Shown in pieces: positions 35,081 to 45,799 of a stretch of 64,000 nt of DNA. Every line of letters begins with the position of its first letter. Position 1 is the first letter of the stretch. Source of the DNA: Pseudomonas cedrina subsp. cedrina. GTDB lineage: Bacteria > Pseudomonadota > Gammaproteobacteria > Pseudomonadales > Pseudomonadaceae. Under the pieces are notes generated by a model, which was not told the origin of the DNA, searched no databases, and saw only the letters and a list, made by a program, of their open reading frames with translations. The translations under genes and the position numbers were made by a program. Location of the stretch: assembly GCF_001983175.1 (NCBI RefSeq), contig NZ_MNPW01000002.1, positions 496,001 to 560,000 on the forward strand. Reading direction: 5' to 3'.

Positions 35081-35956
35081 CTAGGGGGATTCGAAGGGAC
35101 TGTCCATGCGGGGTTTGCGCAACACGCGCGCGCCTGCACGCACCAACCAGCACGCGAGGATGAACGGCGCGGTCAACGTGGGCAGGTGCAGGGCCGCAAA
35201 GCCCGGTGTGAGGAGGATCGCCAGCAGGATGCCGAGCAGTGGCCACCAGGGCTGGCGACGTACCTGGCTCAGGGCCAACGCCGCCAATGCGGGGTTGTAA
35301 CTGTGCAGGCCCAAGAGGGCACCGGCCGGTTCGTGCAGACACAGCGCCGCCAGCATGCCAGCGCTGGCGCCGATCAGCGCCCACACGGCGGCGCGCCGGT
35401 CGGCCAGCCACAGGCCCAGCGCAATCAGGCCACCCGCCAGGGGCTGGTCCAGCAGCATGATCTGGGCAAGCCCGGTAAACGGGGCGGTGAAGAGGGCCAC
35501 GCTGTCGGGTTCGCTCAAGGCCAGGGTGCCCGGCGGCGCCGTGCCCAGCAGCAACCAGCCCAGGCCGACAAAAGGCGCGGTATAGGCCGGCAAATCATCG
35601 GGCTGGCTGGCGCGTTGCAACCATTGCCGCGTCAGGATCGCACTCAAGCCACCGCACGCCAGGATCAGCGGCGGCAACAAGGCCGACCAGGCAAAGTGCT
35701 GACTGATCAACAAGCCCAGCAGCACGCCGTTGTAGCTATAAAGGCCGGCCTGGCGTTCCACCTTGGGATACCCGCGGCGCTGGGCCGTGAGCAGGCCCGC
35801 CACACCGCCCAGCAACGCCGCGCCGAAGGCAGCCGGGGCGCCGACCAGGATGGCCAGCAGGCACAGCACGCCACACAGCGGCTGGCGCTGCAGGAAGATC
35901 TGGCTGAAGCCGTTGAGCAGGGCTTCGGCCCAGTCGGGGCAGCTCTGGTTGGGCAT
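35081..35956 (-). CDS. Urea transporter (UT family)
   Basis: 291 residues, about ten transmembrane helices with the internal duplication of the UT family. Signatures: GLYSYNGVLLGLLIS in the first half and GLHSYNPALAALALS in the second, plus PAYTAPFVGLGWLLL and LFTAPFTGLAQIMLL. It mediates channel-like urea uptake. No urease gene is in the window. Only 31 bases separate it from the K+ channel downstream, so the two may share a transcript. Confidence 0.9.
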   Translation of the reverse strand: MPNQSCPDWAEALLNGFSQIFLQRQPLCGVLCLLAILVGAPAAFGAALLGGVAGLLTAQRRGYPKVERQAGLYSYNGVLLGLLISQHFAWSALLPPLILACGGLSAILTRQWLQRASQPDDLPAYTAPFVGLGWLLLGTAPPGTLALSEPDSVALFTAPFTGLAQIMLLDQPLAGGLIALGLWLADRRAAVWALIGASAGMLAALCLHEPAGALLGLHSYNPALAALALSQVRRQPWWPLLGILLAILLTPGFAALHLPTLTAPFILACWLVRAGARVLRKPRMDSPFESP

Positions 35957-35989
35957 TGGGTTAAGTCAGTTAGACCGGGTTGCCCTTAT

Positions 35990-36069
35990 CGCAGGCAAGC
36001 CAGCTCCCACCGTTGACCGAGTTGTCCTGTCGAACATCGATCCCTGTGGGAGCCGGGCTTGCCCGCGAT
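35990..36069. repeat. REP pair, GTGGGAGC(T/C)GGCTTGCC family, tail-to-tail
   Basis: One REP ending CAGGCAAGCCAGCTCCCAC (to 36010) and one starting GTGGGAGCCGGGCTTGCCCG (from 36046). The order is inverted compared with the usual REPIN, i.e. GTGGGAG ends face each other. Located between the urea transporter and pyk, downstream of pyk. Confidence 0.85.
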
Positions 36070-36085
36070 GAGGCCCTGGCAGGCG

Positions 36086-37490
36086 CTAAATCAACGTCTC
36101 GATACGCAGCGAGTTGGTCGACCCCGGCTGCCCGAACGGCACCCCGGCGGTAATCACCAACGTATCCCCGCGCTGCGCCATGCCCTGTGCCTGCGCTATC
36201 TCCAGCGCCGTGGAGCACACCTCATCCACCTGGCGCAGCCGGTCGTTGACCACCGAATGCACGCCCCACGCCACGCTCAACCGCCGCGCCGTGGACAGGT
36301 TCGGTGTGAGGTTGAGGATCGCTGCCGCCGGCCGTTCCCGCGCCGCGCGCAGGCTGGAGCTGCCGGACTCGCTGTAGTTCACCAGCACCGCCACCGGCAA
36401 GATGCTGCTGATGCGGCGGATCGCGCAGCTGATGGCGTCCGACACCGTGGCATCCGCCCTGGGCCGGCTGACATCCAGTTGCGTCTGGTAGTCCGGGCCG
36501 CTTTCCACCTGGCGGATGATTTTGCTCATCATCTGCACGGCTTCCAGCGGGTATTCGCCGGACGCGGTTTCCGCCGACAGCATCAGCGCATCCGCGCCTT
36601 CGGCCACCGCATTGGCGACATCCGTGACTTCGGCACGGGTCGGCGCCGGCGAGAAGCGCATGGATTCCAGCATCTGCGTGGCCACCACCACCGGTTTACC
36701 CAACTGGCGGCAGGTGCGGATGATGTCTTTCTGAATCTGCGGCACGCTTTCGGCGGGCACTTCCACGCCCAGGTCGCCTCGGGCCACCATGATTGCGTCG
36801 CTCAATTCGGCGATTTCCCGCAGGCATTGCACGGCCGACGGCTTCTCGATCTTGGCCATCAGGAAGGCCTTGTCGCCGATCAACTCGCGGGCTTCGCGGA
36901 TGTCTTCCGGGCGCTGCACGAACGACAGCGCTACCCAGTCCACCCCCAGCTCCAGACCGAAGCTCAAGTCGCGCCGATCCTTGGCGGTCAACGGGCTGAG
37001 TTCCAACAGCGCTTGTGGCACGTTCACACCTTTGCGGTCAGACAATTCGCCGCCGTTCAGCACCGTGGTGTCGATGGCATCCGCGTGTTTGGTGAGGACC
37101 CGCAGGCGCAGCTTGCCGTCGTCCAGCAACAGGTCCATGCCGGGTTCCAGGGCCTTGAGGATTTCCGGATGGGGCAGGTTGACCCGGCGTTGATCCCCCG
37201 GTGTTTCGTCCAGGTCCAGGCGCAGGGCCTGGCCGCGCACCAGTTGCACCTTGCCCTCGGCAAAACGGCCGACCCGCAGCTTCGGCCCTTGCAGGTCCAT
37301 GAGGATGCCAAGCGGGTAATTCAACTGGCGTTCCACTTGGCGAATCCACTGGTAACGCTGGGCGTGATCGGCGTGGTCACCGTGGCTGAAATTGAGGCGA
37401 AAGAGGTTGACCCCGGCTTCCACCAGCTCGCGGATGTCATCGATACCGTCAGTGGCGGGGCCCAGGGTGGCGAGGATTTTGACTTTCTTG

Positions 37491-37501
<11 letters not shown>
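36086..37501 (-). CDS. pyk: Pyruvate kinase
   Basis: 471 residues from MTPDKKVKILATLGPATD. Conserved active-site segments are NLFRLNFSHGDHADH, LMDLQGPKLRVG, ALSFVQRPEDI, LMAKIEKPSAV, MVARGDLGVEVP, VATQMLESM and DALMLSAETASGEYP. It converts PEP and ADP to pyruvate and ATP. It is the last gene of the gcl-hyi-glxR-ttuD-pyk operon, and its start overlaps the end of ttuD, so carbon from glyoxylate leaves the pathway as pyruvate. Confidence 0.95.
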
Positions 37502-38771
<1,270 letters not shown>

Positions 38772-38841
38772 AAGCGGGCTCCCAGGGGCTTTTTTGTTAT
38801 TAGAGGTGCAGCAAATTTGAGCGTTGGAATGCAATCAAAAT

Positions 38842-38928
38842 GTGGGAGCTGGCTTGCCTGCGATAGCGGTGTGCCAGGCAACTGATCTTTCACTGACAGA
38901 CCGCTATCGCAGGCAAGCCAGCTCCCAC
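38842..38928. repeat. REPIN, GTGGGAGCTGGCTTGCC family
   Basis: Inverted pair with inner GATAGCGG/CCGCTATC palindrome, in the glxR-ttuD gap of the glyoxylate operon. Confidence 0.93.
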
Positions 38929-38951
38929 ACGGGCCTGCGTTTCAACCGGAG

Positions 38952-39842
38952 CTATTTATCGCGAATCGAAAAGTTCGCCATATGCTCCAAGCCCTTGATC
39001 AACGCCGAATGGTCCCAATTCCCACCGCCCAACGCTGCGCACGTGCTGAACACCTGCTGCGTACCGGCGGTGTTCGGCAGGTTGATCCCCAGCTCCTTGG
39101 CGCCGGCCAGGGCCAGGTTGAGGTCCTTCTGGTGCAGGTTGATGCGAAAGCCCGGATCAAAGGTGCCCTTGATCATGCGCTCGCCATGCACTTCGAGGAT
39201 CTTCGACGACGCAAAACCACCCATCAGCGCTTCACGCACCTTGGCCGGGTCGGCACCGTTTTTGGCGGCGAACAGCAGCGCTTCGGCCACCGCCTGGATG
39301 TTCAACGCAACGATGATCTGGTTGGCCACCTTGGCGGTCTGGCCGTCGCCATTGCCGCCCACCAAGGTGATGTTCTTGCCCATGGCCTGGAACAGCGGCA
39401 AGGCGCGCTCGAAGGTCTGCGCTTCGCCACCCACCATGATGCTCAGGGTGCCGGCCTTGGCACCGACTTCGCCGCCGGACACGGGCGCGTCCAGGTACTG
39501 CGCGCCGGTTTCGTTGATCTGTGCGGCAAATGCCTTGGTGGCGGTGGGCGAGATCGAACTCATGTCGATCACTACCTTGCCGGGCGACAAGCCGGCAGCC
39601 ACGCCGTCGGCGCGCAACAGCACGTCTTCGACCTGTGGCGTGTCGGGCACCATCACGATGATGAACTCGGCTTCCTGCGCCACTTGCTGCGGGTTGGCCA
39701 GGGCCACCGCGCCCGCGTCGATCAGCGCTTGCGGGGCCTTGCCGTGGTGTTCGGACAGGAACAGTTGGTGACCTGCTTTCTGCAGGTTGGCGGCCATGGG
39801 TTGCCCCATGATGCCGGTGCCGATGAATCCGATTTTAGCCAT
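38952..39842 (-). CDS. glxR: 2-hydroxy-3-oxopropionate (tartronate semialdehyde) reductase
   Basis: 296 residues, beta-hydroxyacid dehydrogenase family. N-terminal Rossmann motif IGFIGTGIMGQPMAANLQKAGH, the DAPVSGGEVGAKAGTLSIMVGG substrate motif and the catalytic Lys region (NGDGQTAKVANQIIVALN). It reduces tartronate semialdehyde to D-glycerate. Flanked on both sides by REPINs inside the operon. Confidence 0.95.
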   Translation of the reverse strand: MAKIGFIGTGIMGQPMAANLQKAGHQLFLSEHHGKAPQALIDAGAVALANPQQVAQEAEFIIVMVPDTPQVEDVLLRADGVAAGLSPGKVVIDMSSISPTATKAFAAQINETGAQYLDAPVSGGEVGAKAGTLSIMVGGEAQTFERALPLFQAMGKNITLVGGNGDGQTAKVANQIIVALNIQAVAEALLFAAKNGADPAKVREALMGGFASSKILEVHGERMIKGTFDPGFRINLHQKDLNLALAGAKELGINLPNTAGTQQVFSTCAALGGGNWDHSALIKGLEHMANFSIRDK

Positions 39843-39906
39843 GAAGAAATCCTCTTTTTATTCGATGTGCAGGCCTGCCTCGGTCTGCCAGACACCGGTG
39901 AACCCT

Positions 39907-39991
39907 GTGGGAGCTGGCTTGCCTGCGATGGCATCAACTGGGGATGCCTGAAACACTGAGGTGTCTGCATCGCAGGCAAGCCAGCTCCCAC
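39907..39991. repeat. REPIN, GTGGGAGCTGGCTTGCC family
   Basis: Inverted pair in the hyi-glxR gap of the glyoxylate operon, inner spacer carrying GATGGCATC and GCATC inverted segments. Confidence 0.92.
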
Positions 39992-40013
39992 ATTTGGTTT
40001 TGTGTTGTATCTG

Positions 40014-40796
40014 TTAGATAGCGTTATGAGTTTTTAGCCAGCCAAGCCCCGCTTCGGTCGTGGTCAACGGCTTGTACTCACAGCCCACCCAACCCGCGTA
40101 CCCAATGCGATCCAGGTGCTCGAACAGAAACCGATAGTTGATCTCACCGGTGCCCGGCTCGTTGCGCCCAGGGTTGTCTGCCAGTTGGATGTGGTTGATT
40201 TCGCCCAGGTGCGCGGCCATGGTGCGGGCCAGGTCGCCTTCCATGATTTGCATGTGATAGATGTCGTATTGCAGGAACAGGTTGGCACTGCCCACCTGCT
40301 CGCGAATCGCCAGGGCTTGCGCCGTGTTGTTGAGGTAAAAACCCGGAATGTCGCGGGTGTTGATCGCTTCCATCACCAGCTTGATGCCCACCGCTTGCAG
40401 CTTGTCGGCGGCATATCTGAGGTTGGCGACAAAGGTTTTTTCCAGGGTTTGGTCATCAATTCCTTGTGGCCGGATGCCCGCCAGGCAGTTGATCTGGGTG
40501 TTGTCCAGCACCTGGGCGTAGGCGATGGCCAGCTTGACCCCGGCGCGGAACTCCTCGACCCGGTCCGGGTGGCACGCCAGGCCGCGTTCGCCCTTGGCCC
40601 AGTCACCGGCCGGCAGGTTGAACAGCACCTGGGTCAGGCCGTGGGCATCGAGTTGCGCCTTGATCTCGGCAGAGCTGAACTCATACGGGAACAAGTACTC
40701 GACGCCTTCGAAGCCAGCATCGGCGGCGTCTTTGAAGCGAGCCAGGAAGTCCTGTTCGGTAAACAGCATGGACAAGTTGGCGGCGAAACGCGGCAT
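40014..40796 (-). CDS. hyi: Hydroxypyruvate isomerase
   Basis: 260 residues from MPRFAANLSMLFTEQDFLARF with AAGGAGA seven bases upstream; the longer frame runs into gcl and is rejected. TIM-barrel of the AP-endonuclease-2 family: FEGVEYLFPYEFS, KLVMEAINTRDIPGFYLN (metal Glu), LFLQYDIYHMQIMEGDL and GRNEPGTGEINY. It interconverts hydroxypyruvate and tartronate semialdehyde. It follows gcl by ten bases. Confidence 0.95.
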   Translation of the reverse strand: MPRFAANLSMLFTEQDFLARFKDAADAGFEGVEYLFPYEFSSAEIKAQLDAHGLTQVLFNLPAGDWAKGERGLACHPDRVEEFRAGVKLAIAYAQVLDNTQINCLAGIRPQGIDDQTLEKTFVANLRYAADKLQAVGIKLVMEAINTRDIPGFYLNNTAQALAIREQVGSANLFLQYDIYHMQIMEGDLARTMAAHLGEINHIQLADNPGRNEPGTGEINYRFLFEHLDRIGYAGWVGCEYKPLTTTEAGLGWLKTHNAI

Positions 40797-40806
40797 AGGG
40801 TTCTCC

Positions 40807-42582
40807 TTAATCGAGCAGGGAAATGGCAGTCGGCGCGTCATTGCCGACCAGTGCCAGGTCTTCGAATTCATTGACGGCGTTGATCTCGGTGCCCATGGAA
40901 ATATTGGTCACACGCTCCAGAATAATCTCAACGATCACGGGAACCTTGAACTCCTTGATCATTTCCTCGGCGCGGCGCAGTGCCGGCGCAATCTGGCCGG
41001 GCTCGAATACGCGCAGCGCCTTGCAACCCAGGCCTTCGGCGACGGCCACGTGGTCGACACCGTAACCGTTGAGTTCCGGCGCATTGAGGTTGTCGAAGGA
41101 CAGCTGCACGCAGTAGTCCATTTCAAACCCGCGCTGTGCCTGGCGGATCAGGCCCAGGTAAGAGTTGTTCACCACCACATGGATGTAGGGCAGCTTGAAC
41201 TGTGCGCCCACCGCGAGCTCTTCGATCATGAACTGGAAATCATAGTCGCCGGACAGCGCCACTACCTTGCGGCTCGGGTCGGCCTTGACCACGCCGAGGG
41301 CCGCCGGGATGGTCCAGCCCAGCGGGCCGGCCTGGCCGCAGTTGATCCAGTGACGCGGCTTGTACACGTGCAGGAATTGCGCGCCGGCGATCTGCGACAG
41401 GCCGATGGTGCTGACGTAGCAGGTGTCCTTGCCGAACACCTGGTTCATCTCTTCGTACACCCGTTGCGGCTTGACCGGCACGTTGTCGAAGTGTGTCTTG
41501 CGGTGCAGGGTGGCCTTGCGCTGCTGGCAGTCGTTGAGCCAGGCACTGCGGTCCTTGAGCTTGCCTGCGGCTTTCCACTCGCGGGCCACTTCAATGAACA
41601 TCGTCAGCGCGGCGCCGGCGTCGGAAACGATGCCAAGGTCCGGTGTGAATACGCGGCCGATCTGCGTCGGCTCAATGTCGACGTGGATGAACCTGCGGCC
41701 CTCGGTGTAGACCTCGACCGAACCGGTGTGGCGGTTGGCCCAACGGTTACCGATGCCCAGCACCACGTCCGACTTCAGCATCGTCGCGTTGCCATAACGG
41801 TGCGAGGTTTGCAGGCCGACCATGCCGACCATCTGCGGGTGGTCGTCGGGGATGGTGCCCCAGCCCATCAGGGTCGGGATCACCGGGATACCGGTCAATT
41901 CAGCGAATTCAACCAGCAGTTCGCTGGCATCGGCGTTGATCACGCCGCCGCCGCTGACCAGCAGTGGGCGCTCGGCCTGGTCCAGCATCGCCAGGGCTTT
42001 TTCCACCTGGATGCGCGTGGCCAAGGGCTTGGCCAGGGGCAGCGGCTGGTAGGCGTCGATGTCGAATTCGATCTCGGCCATCTGCACGTCGAACGGCAGG
42101 TCGATCAGCACCGGGCCCGGGCGGCCGGAGCGCATTTCAAAGAAGGCTTTCTGGAATGCATACGGTACTTGGCCAGGTTCGAGGACGGTGGTTGCCCACT
42201 TGGTCACCGGCTTGACGATGCTGGTGATGTCCACGGCCTGGAAGTCTTCCTTGTGCATGCGGGCGCGGGGTGCTTGCCCGGTGATGCACAGGATCGGAAT
42301 GGAATCGGCCGAGGCGCTGTACAGGCCGGTGACCATGTCGGTGCCCGCCGGGCCCGAGGTACCGATGCACACGCCGATATTGCCGGCCTTGGTGCGGGTA
42401 TAGCCCTCGGCCATGTGGGAGGCGCCTTCAACGTGGCGAGCAAGGACGTGATCAATGCCACCCACCTTCTGCAAGGCCGAGTACAGCGGGTTGATCGCGG
42501 CGCCCGGGATGCCGAAGGCGGTGTCCACGCCTTCACGGCGCATCACCAGGACGGCGGCTTCGATTGCTCTCATTTTGCTCAT
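40807..42582 (-). CDS. gcl: Glyoxylate carboligase (tartronate-semialdehyde synthase)
   Basis: 591 residues, ThDP-dependent. It condenses two glyoxylates to tartronate semialdehyde and CO2. Sequence shows the N-terminal pyrimidine-binding domain ([13 protein letters not shown], with Val in place of the catalytic Glu as in Gcl), a central FAD-binding-like domain and the C-terminal ThDP motif ([17 protein letters not shown]...NNSYLG). First gene of the operon. A TTGTATACAA palindrome lies 27 bases upstream of its ATG. Confidence 0.95.
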   Translation of the reverse strand: MSKMRAIEAAVLVMRREGVDTAFGIPGAAINPLYSALQKVGGIDHVLARHVEGASHMAEGYTRTKAGNIGVCIGTSGPAGTDMVTGLYSASADSIPILCITGQAPRARMHKEDFQAVDITSIVKPVTKWATTVLEPGQVPYAFQKAFFEMRSGRPGPVLIDLPFDVQMAEIEFDIDAYQPLPLAKPLATRIQVEKALAMLDQAERPLLVSGGGVINADASELLVEFAELTGIPVIPTLMGWGTIPDDHPQMVGMVGLQTSHRYGNATMLKSDVVLGIGNRWANRHTGSVEVYTEGRRFIHVDIEPTQIGRVFTPDLGIVSDAGAALTMFIEVAREWKAAGKLKDRSAWLNDCQQRKATLHRKTHFDNVPVKPQRVYEEMNQVFGKDTCYVSTIGLSQIAGAQFLHVYKPRHWINCGQAGPLGWTIPAALGVVKADPSRKVVALSGDYDFQFMIEELAVGAQFKLPYIHVVVNNSYLGLIRQAQRGFEMDYCVQLSFDNLNAPELNGYGVDHVAVAEGLGCKALRVFEPGQIAPALRRAEEMIKEFKVPVIVEIILERVTNISMGTEINAVNEFEDLALVGNDAPTAISLLD

Positions 42583-42609
42583 TGTTTTGGTGCCTCTTGC
42601 GTTTTGTAA

Positions 42610-42619
42610 TTGTATACAA
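42610..42619. promoter_or_regulatory. TTGTATACAA operator, gcl-proximal
   Basis: Perfect 10-bp palindrome, 27 bases upstream of gcl. An identical copy is at 42750-42759. The sequence fits the TNGT-N3-ACNA consensus of FadR-subfamily GntR regulators. No such regulator is in the window. Confidence 0.7.
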
Positions 42620-42749
42620 GTGGTGTTCTTGCCAGAGTGTATTCACGGTGGCCGGCGCAGGTCAATGCATTTTGTTTTTTGATTCTGACGTTCGTCATAA
42701 GGGGCTTTATGAGCGTTTTCTCAACATATGGAAGTTTTGTGCGAAAATA

Positions 42750-42759
42750 TTGTATACAA
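42750..42759. promoter_or_regulatory. TTGTATACAA operator, glcG-proximal
   Basis: Second perfect copy (extended ATATTGTATACAAAATAT), 91 bases upstream of the divergent GlcG-family gene. It lies in the AT-rich 42583-42850 intergenic region, one of the most AT-rich segments of the window. Confidence 0.7.
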
Positions 42760-42850
42760 AATATATGTATATTGTGTTCTATTTGTTTGATCCGGTTTCT
42801 GATAATTCAGGCCTCCACCGCTTCCCCAATAACAAAAGAAGGACGGCACC

Positions 42851-43291
42851 ATGAGCGCTTTAACCTTGAAAATCGCCACCCAATTGACCAGCCATGCCCT
42901 CAGCGCAGGACGCACCCTGTGCACCGCACCGCTGACGATCGCGGTGCTCGACAGCGGCGGCCACCTGATCACCCTGCAACGCGAAGACGGCGCCAGCCTG
43001 CTGCGCCCGCAGATCGCAGTGGGCAAGGCCTGGGGCGCGATTGCCCTGGGCAAGGGTTCACGCCTGTTGGCGCTGGATGCGCAACAACGCCCGGCGTTTA
43101 TCGCGGCGTTGAACAGCCTGGGGCAGGGCAGCGTGGTGCCGGCACCGGGCGGTGTGTTGATTCGGGATCAACAGGGCGTGGTGCTGGGCGCGATCGGCAT
43201 CAGTGGGGATACCTCGGACATTGATGAGCAGTGCGCGATTACGGCAATCGAGGGGGTGGGGTTGATGGCGGATGCGGGGGTGTTGGCTTGA
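42851..43291 (+). CDS. GlcG/HbpS-family (DUF336) protein
   Basis: 146 residues, single GlcG domain: ITLQREDGASLLRPQIAVGKAWGAIALG, PGGVLIRDQQGVVLGAIGISGDTSDIDEQCAITAI. Members occur in glycolate and glyoxylate operons and some bind heme; no enzymatic role is established. Divergent from gcl across shared operators, which suggests co-regulation with glyoxylate metabolism. Confidence 0.9.
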   Translation: MSALTLKIATQLTSHALSAGRTLCTAPLTIAVLDSGGHLITLQREDGASLLRPQIAVGKAWGAIALGKGSRLLALDAQQRPAFIAALNSLGQGSVVPAPGGVLIRDQQGVVLGAIGISGDTSDIDEQCAITAIEGVGLMADAGVLA

Positions 43292-43312
43292 GTCTTTGGT
43301 GACTGTTAAAAA

Positions 43313-43406
43313 GCTATCGCAGGCAAGCCAGCTCCCACGTTGATTGGTGTCGACACAAAATATGTGACCACTAGCGATCCCTGTGGGAGCGGGCTTGCCC
43401 GCGATG
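43313..43406. repeat. REP pair 3' of the RAYT gene
   Basis: A REP ending GGCAAGCCAGCTCCCAC (to 43338) and one starting GTGGGAGCGGGCTTGCCCGC (from 43383) lie just beyond the RAYT stop codon. Confidence 0.88.
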
Positions 43407-43425
43407 CAGACGACTCGGTATCAAG

Positions 43426-43884
43426 TCAAAGCCAAATGGCATCCCAAAGGGGGTAGTCGCCAAACTTCTTCACCAGACCGGCTCGCAGTGGGTTGGCCAC
43501 GATGTATCGGGCTATTGCTTCAAGGTTTTCCTCCCGGCGCACGGCATGGTCGTGAAAACCCGGCTGCCAAAGGCGGCCTTGACGCCCGGCAACCGCATTC
43601 ACGATTCGGGTACTTTTGGACTTTACCTGACGCATCAAATCGGCAAGTGAGCCTTTATCCAGCGAGATCAACCAGTGGAAATGATCAGGCATCACCACCC
43701 AAGCCAGGGAAGTAGCCAGCCCTTGATGCTGGGCAATCCTGAACTGCTGGACGACCAGACGGCCCAGGTTGAAGTCGCTGAATACAGGTATGCGATCAAG
43801 GGTATTGCTGGTCAGCAGATAGACACGGTTGGGTTCGTTGTAACGACCGATACGCAGACGTTTTGACGCGGGGAGATCAGGCAT
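43426..43884 (-). CDS. REP-associated tyrosine transposase (RAYT, Y1/HUH)
   Basis: 152 residues, IS200/IS605-like single-strand transposase. HUH motif: WVVMPDHFHWLI; catalytic Tyr candidate in the C-terminal helix ENLEAIARYIVANPLRAGLV, the classic RAYT signature. The N-terminus (RIGRYNEPNRVYLLTSNTLDR) is typical. It is a single complete gene flanked by REP pairs on both sides, as expected for a domesticated transposase that moves REP/REPIN sequences in trans. The flanking REPs belong to the GTGGGAGC..GGCTTGCC family. Confidence 0.95.
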   Translation of the reverse strand: MPDLPASKRLRIGRYNEPNRVYLLTSNTLDRIPVFSDFNLGRLVVQQFRIAQHQGLATSLAWVVMPDHFHWLISLDKGSLADLMRQVKSKSTRIVNAVAGRQGRLWQPGFHDHAVRREENLEAIARYIVANPLRAGLVKKFGDYPLWDAIWL

Positions 43885-43977
43885 TCCATGGCCTCTCTTC
43901 AGATGGTGTTCTGAGAGGCTAGTTTTGAGGGGCTAGGAATGATCGGCAGGCTTTTGGCTGGATGTGTCTGGCCGGGC

Positions 43978-44076
43978 GCTATCGCGGGCAAGCCCGCTCC
44001 CACAGGGGATTTAGGCAATTCATACATGTTGTGTACGGCGCAGGGCAGTGTGGGAGCTGGCTTGCCTACGATAGCT
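43978..44076. repeat. REP pair 5' of the RAYT gene
   Basis: GCGGGCAAGCCCGCTCCCAC (to 44003) and GTGGGAGCTGGCTTGCCTAC (from 44050), in mirror arrangement to the pair on the other side of the RAYT gene. Confidence 0.88.
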
Positions 44077-44089
44077 TCACCCCGTTCTC

Positions 44090-44695
44090 TCAGTCCGGCT
44101 CACACCCCTTCAACACCAACCGAATAATCGTCTGCGCCGCCGCTTCATAATCCGCCTCATCCAGCTTGGCCTTGCCGGTCACCGCCGAGATCTGCCAGTC
44201 GAAATCCGCGTACGTCTGCGTCGCCGCCCAGATGCTGAACATCAAGTGGTGGGGGTCGATCGGCGCGATCAGACCGCGATCCACCCAGTGCTGGATGCAA
44301 TCGATGTTGTGCCTGGCCTGGGCGTTCAATTGCTCGACCTGCTCAGCGCTGAGGTGTGGGGCGCCGTGCATGATTTCGCTGGCAAATACCTTGGAGGCGA
44401 AGGGCAGGTCGCGGGAGATGCGGATTTTCGAGCGGATGTAGTTGCTCAGCACGTCCTTGGGCTCGCCGTCCCGGTTGAACGGCGTGGAGGCGGCCAGGAT
44501 TGGCTCGATGATGCTTTCGAGCACCTCGCGGTAGAGGTTGTCCTTGGATTTGAAGTAATAGTAGACGTTGGGCTTGGGCAGCCCGGCCTTGGCGGCGATG
44601 TCGCTGGTTTTGGTCGCGGCGAAGCCCTTGTCGGCAAACTCCTCGCTGGCCGCCCGCAGGATTTTTTGTTTGTTGCGCTCGCGAATGGTGCTCAT
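44090..44695 (-). CDS. TetR/AcrR-family regulator (RutR-like)
   Basis: 201 residues from [20 protein letters not shown]. Tet[39 protein letters not shown]. The C-terminal region ([54 protein letters not shown]) resembles RutR, the pyrimidine-responsive regulator. No rut operon is adjacent. An upstream in-frame ATG would overlap the DUF808 promoter and is rejected. Confidence 0.88.
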   Translation of the reverse strand: MSTIRERNKQKILRAASEEFADKGFAATKTSDIAAKAGLPKPNVYYYFKSKDNLYREVLESIIEPILAASTPFNRDGEPKDVLSNYIRSKIRISRDLPFASKVFASEIMHGAPHLSAEQVEQLNAQARHNIDCIQHWVDRGLIAPIDPHHLMFSIWAATQTYADFDWQISAVTGKAKLDEADYEAAAQTIIRLVLKGCEPD

Positions 44696-44830
44696 AAACC
44701 AGGGGTTTCCTTGCCAGTACAGGCGGTTGCGCATGGTAGCACCGGCCATCCGCGAGCCTCAACAATGTGCCCGCAAAGCGTTGCGCCGCGCTATGCTCGC
44801 CCCATCCCCCTCTATACGGAAGCCCGATTC

Positions 44831-45745
44831 ATGGCAGGAAGCAGTTTGTTGGTGTTGATCGACGATATCGCCGCCGTACTCGATGACGTCGCCCTGATGA
44901 CCAAAATGGCCGCGAAAAAAACCTCCGGCGTGCTGGGCGACGACCTGGCGCTCAATGCCCAGCAGGTCAGCGGCGTACGTGCCGAACGGGAAATTCCCGT
45001 GGTATGGGCGGTGGCCAAGGGCTCATTCGTCAATAAGCTGATCCTGGTGCCGACGGCCCTGCTGATCAGCGCCTTCGCCCCCTGGGCGGTGACGCCACTG
45101 TTGATGCTCGGCGGGGCGTACTTGTGTTTCGAAGGTTTCGAGAAGCTCGCGCACAAATTCCTGCACAGCAAGGCCGAGGATCAGGCTGAACATGCGCAGT
45201 TGGCCGAGGCGGTGGCCGACCCGGCCACCGATCTGGTGGCGTTCGAAAAAGACAAGATCAAGGGCGCAATCCGCACCGACTTCATCCTCTCGGCTGAAAT
45301 CATCGCCATCACCCTCGGCATCGTGGCCGACGCGCCACTGACGCAGCAGGTGATCGTGCTCTCGGGCATCGCGATTGTGATGACCGTGGGTGTGTATGGG
45401 TTGGTCGCGGGTATCGTCAAGCTGGATGACCTCGGCCTGTGGCTCACTCAAAAGCCCGGCCAGGTAGCGCGCAGTGTCGGCGGCGCCATCCTGCGCGCGG
45501 CCCCTTACATGATGAAGAGTTTGTCGGTGATCGGTACGGCGGCGATGTTCCTGGTGGGCGGCGGGATTCTTACCCATGGCGTACCGGTGGTGCATCACTG
45601 GATCGAATCGGTCAGCCAAGGCGCGGGCGCGGCGGCGTGGCTGGTGCCGCCCGTGCTCAATGGCGTGGCGGGGGTGATTGCGGGGGCCCTGGTGCTGGCG
45701 GTGGTCAGCGTGGTCGGCAAGGCGTGGAAAGCACTCAGGGCTTGA
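44831..45745 (+). CDS. DUF808 (YedI) family membrane protein
   Basis: 304 residues from ATG 44831. Family pattern: [43 protein letters not shown] at the N-terminus, then about seven transmembrane segments; the ACxxFEG-like [13 protein letters not shown] motif is present. Inner membrane, function unknown. It ends before a bidirectional terminator shared with the convergent MlaA-like gene. Confidence 0.9.
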   Translation: MAGSSLLVLIDDIAAVLDDVALMTKMAAKKTSGVLGDDLALNAQQVSGVRAEREIPVVWAVAKGSFVNKLILVPTALLISAFAPWAVTPLLMLGGAYLCFEGFEKLAHKFLHSKAEDQAEHAQLAEAVADPATDLVAFEKDKIKGAIRTDFILSAEIIAITLGIVADAPLTQQVIVLSGIAIVMTVGVYGLVAGIVKLDDLGLWLTQKPGQVARSVGGAILRAAPYMMKSLSVIGTAAMFLVGGGILTHGVPVVHHWIESVSQGAGAAAWLVPPVLNGVAGVIAGALVLAVVSVVGKAWKALRA

Positions 45746-45756
45746 ATCCCAGGCAT

Positions 45757-45788
45757 AAAAAAGGCCATTCACGCGAATGGCCTTTTTT
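45757..45788. terminator. Bidirectional rho-independent terminator
   Basis: A 14-bp stem AAAAAAGGCCATTC / GAATGGCCTTTTTT with a four-base loop gives T-runs on both strands, between convergent genes. Confidence 0.95.
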
Positions 45789-45799
45789 GTGCGCGTTGT

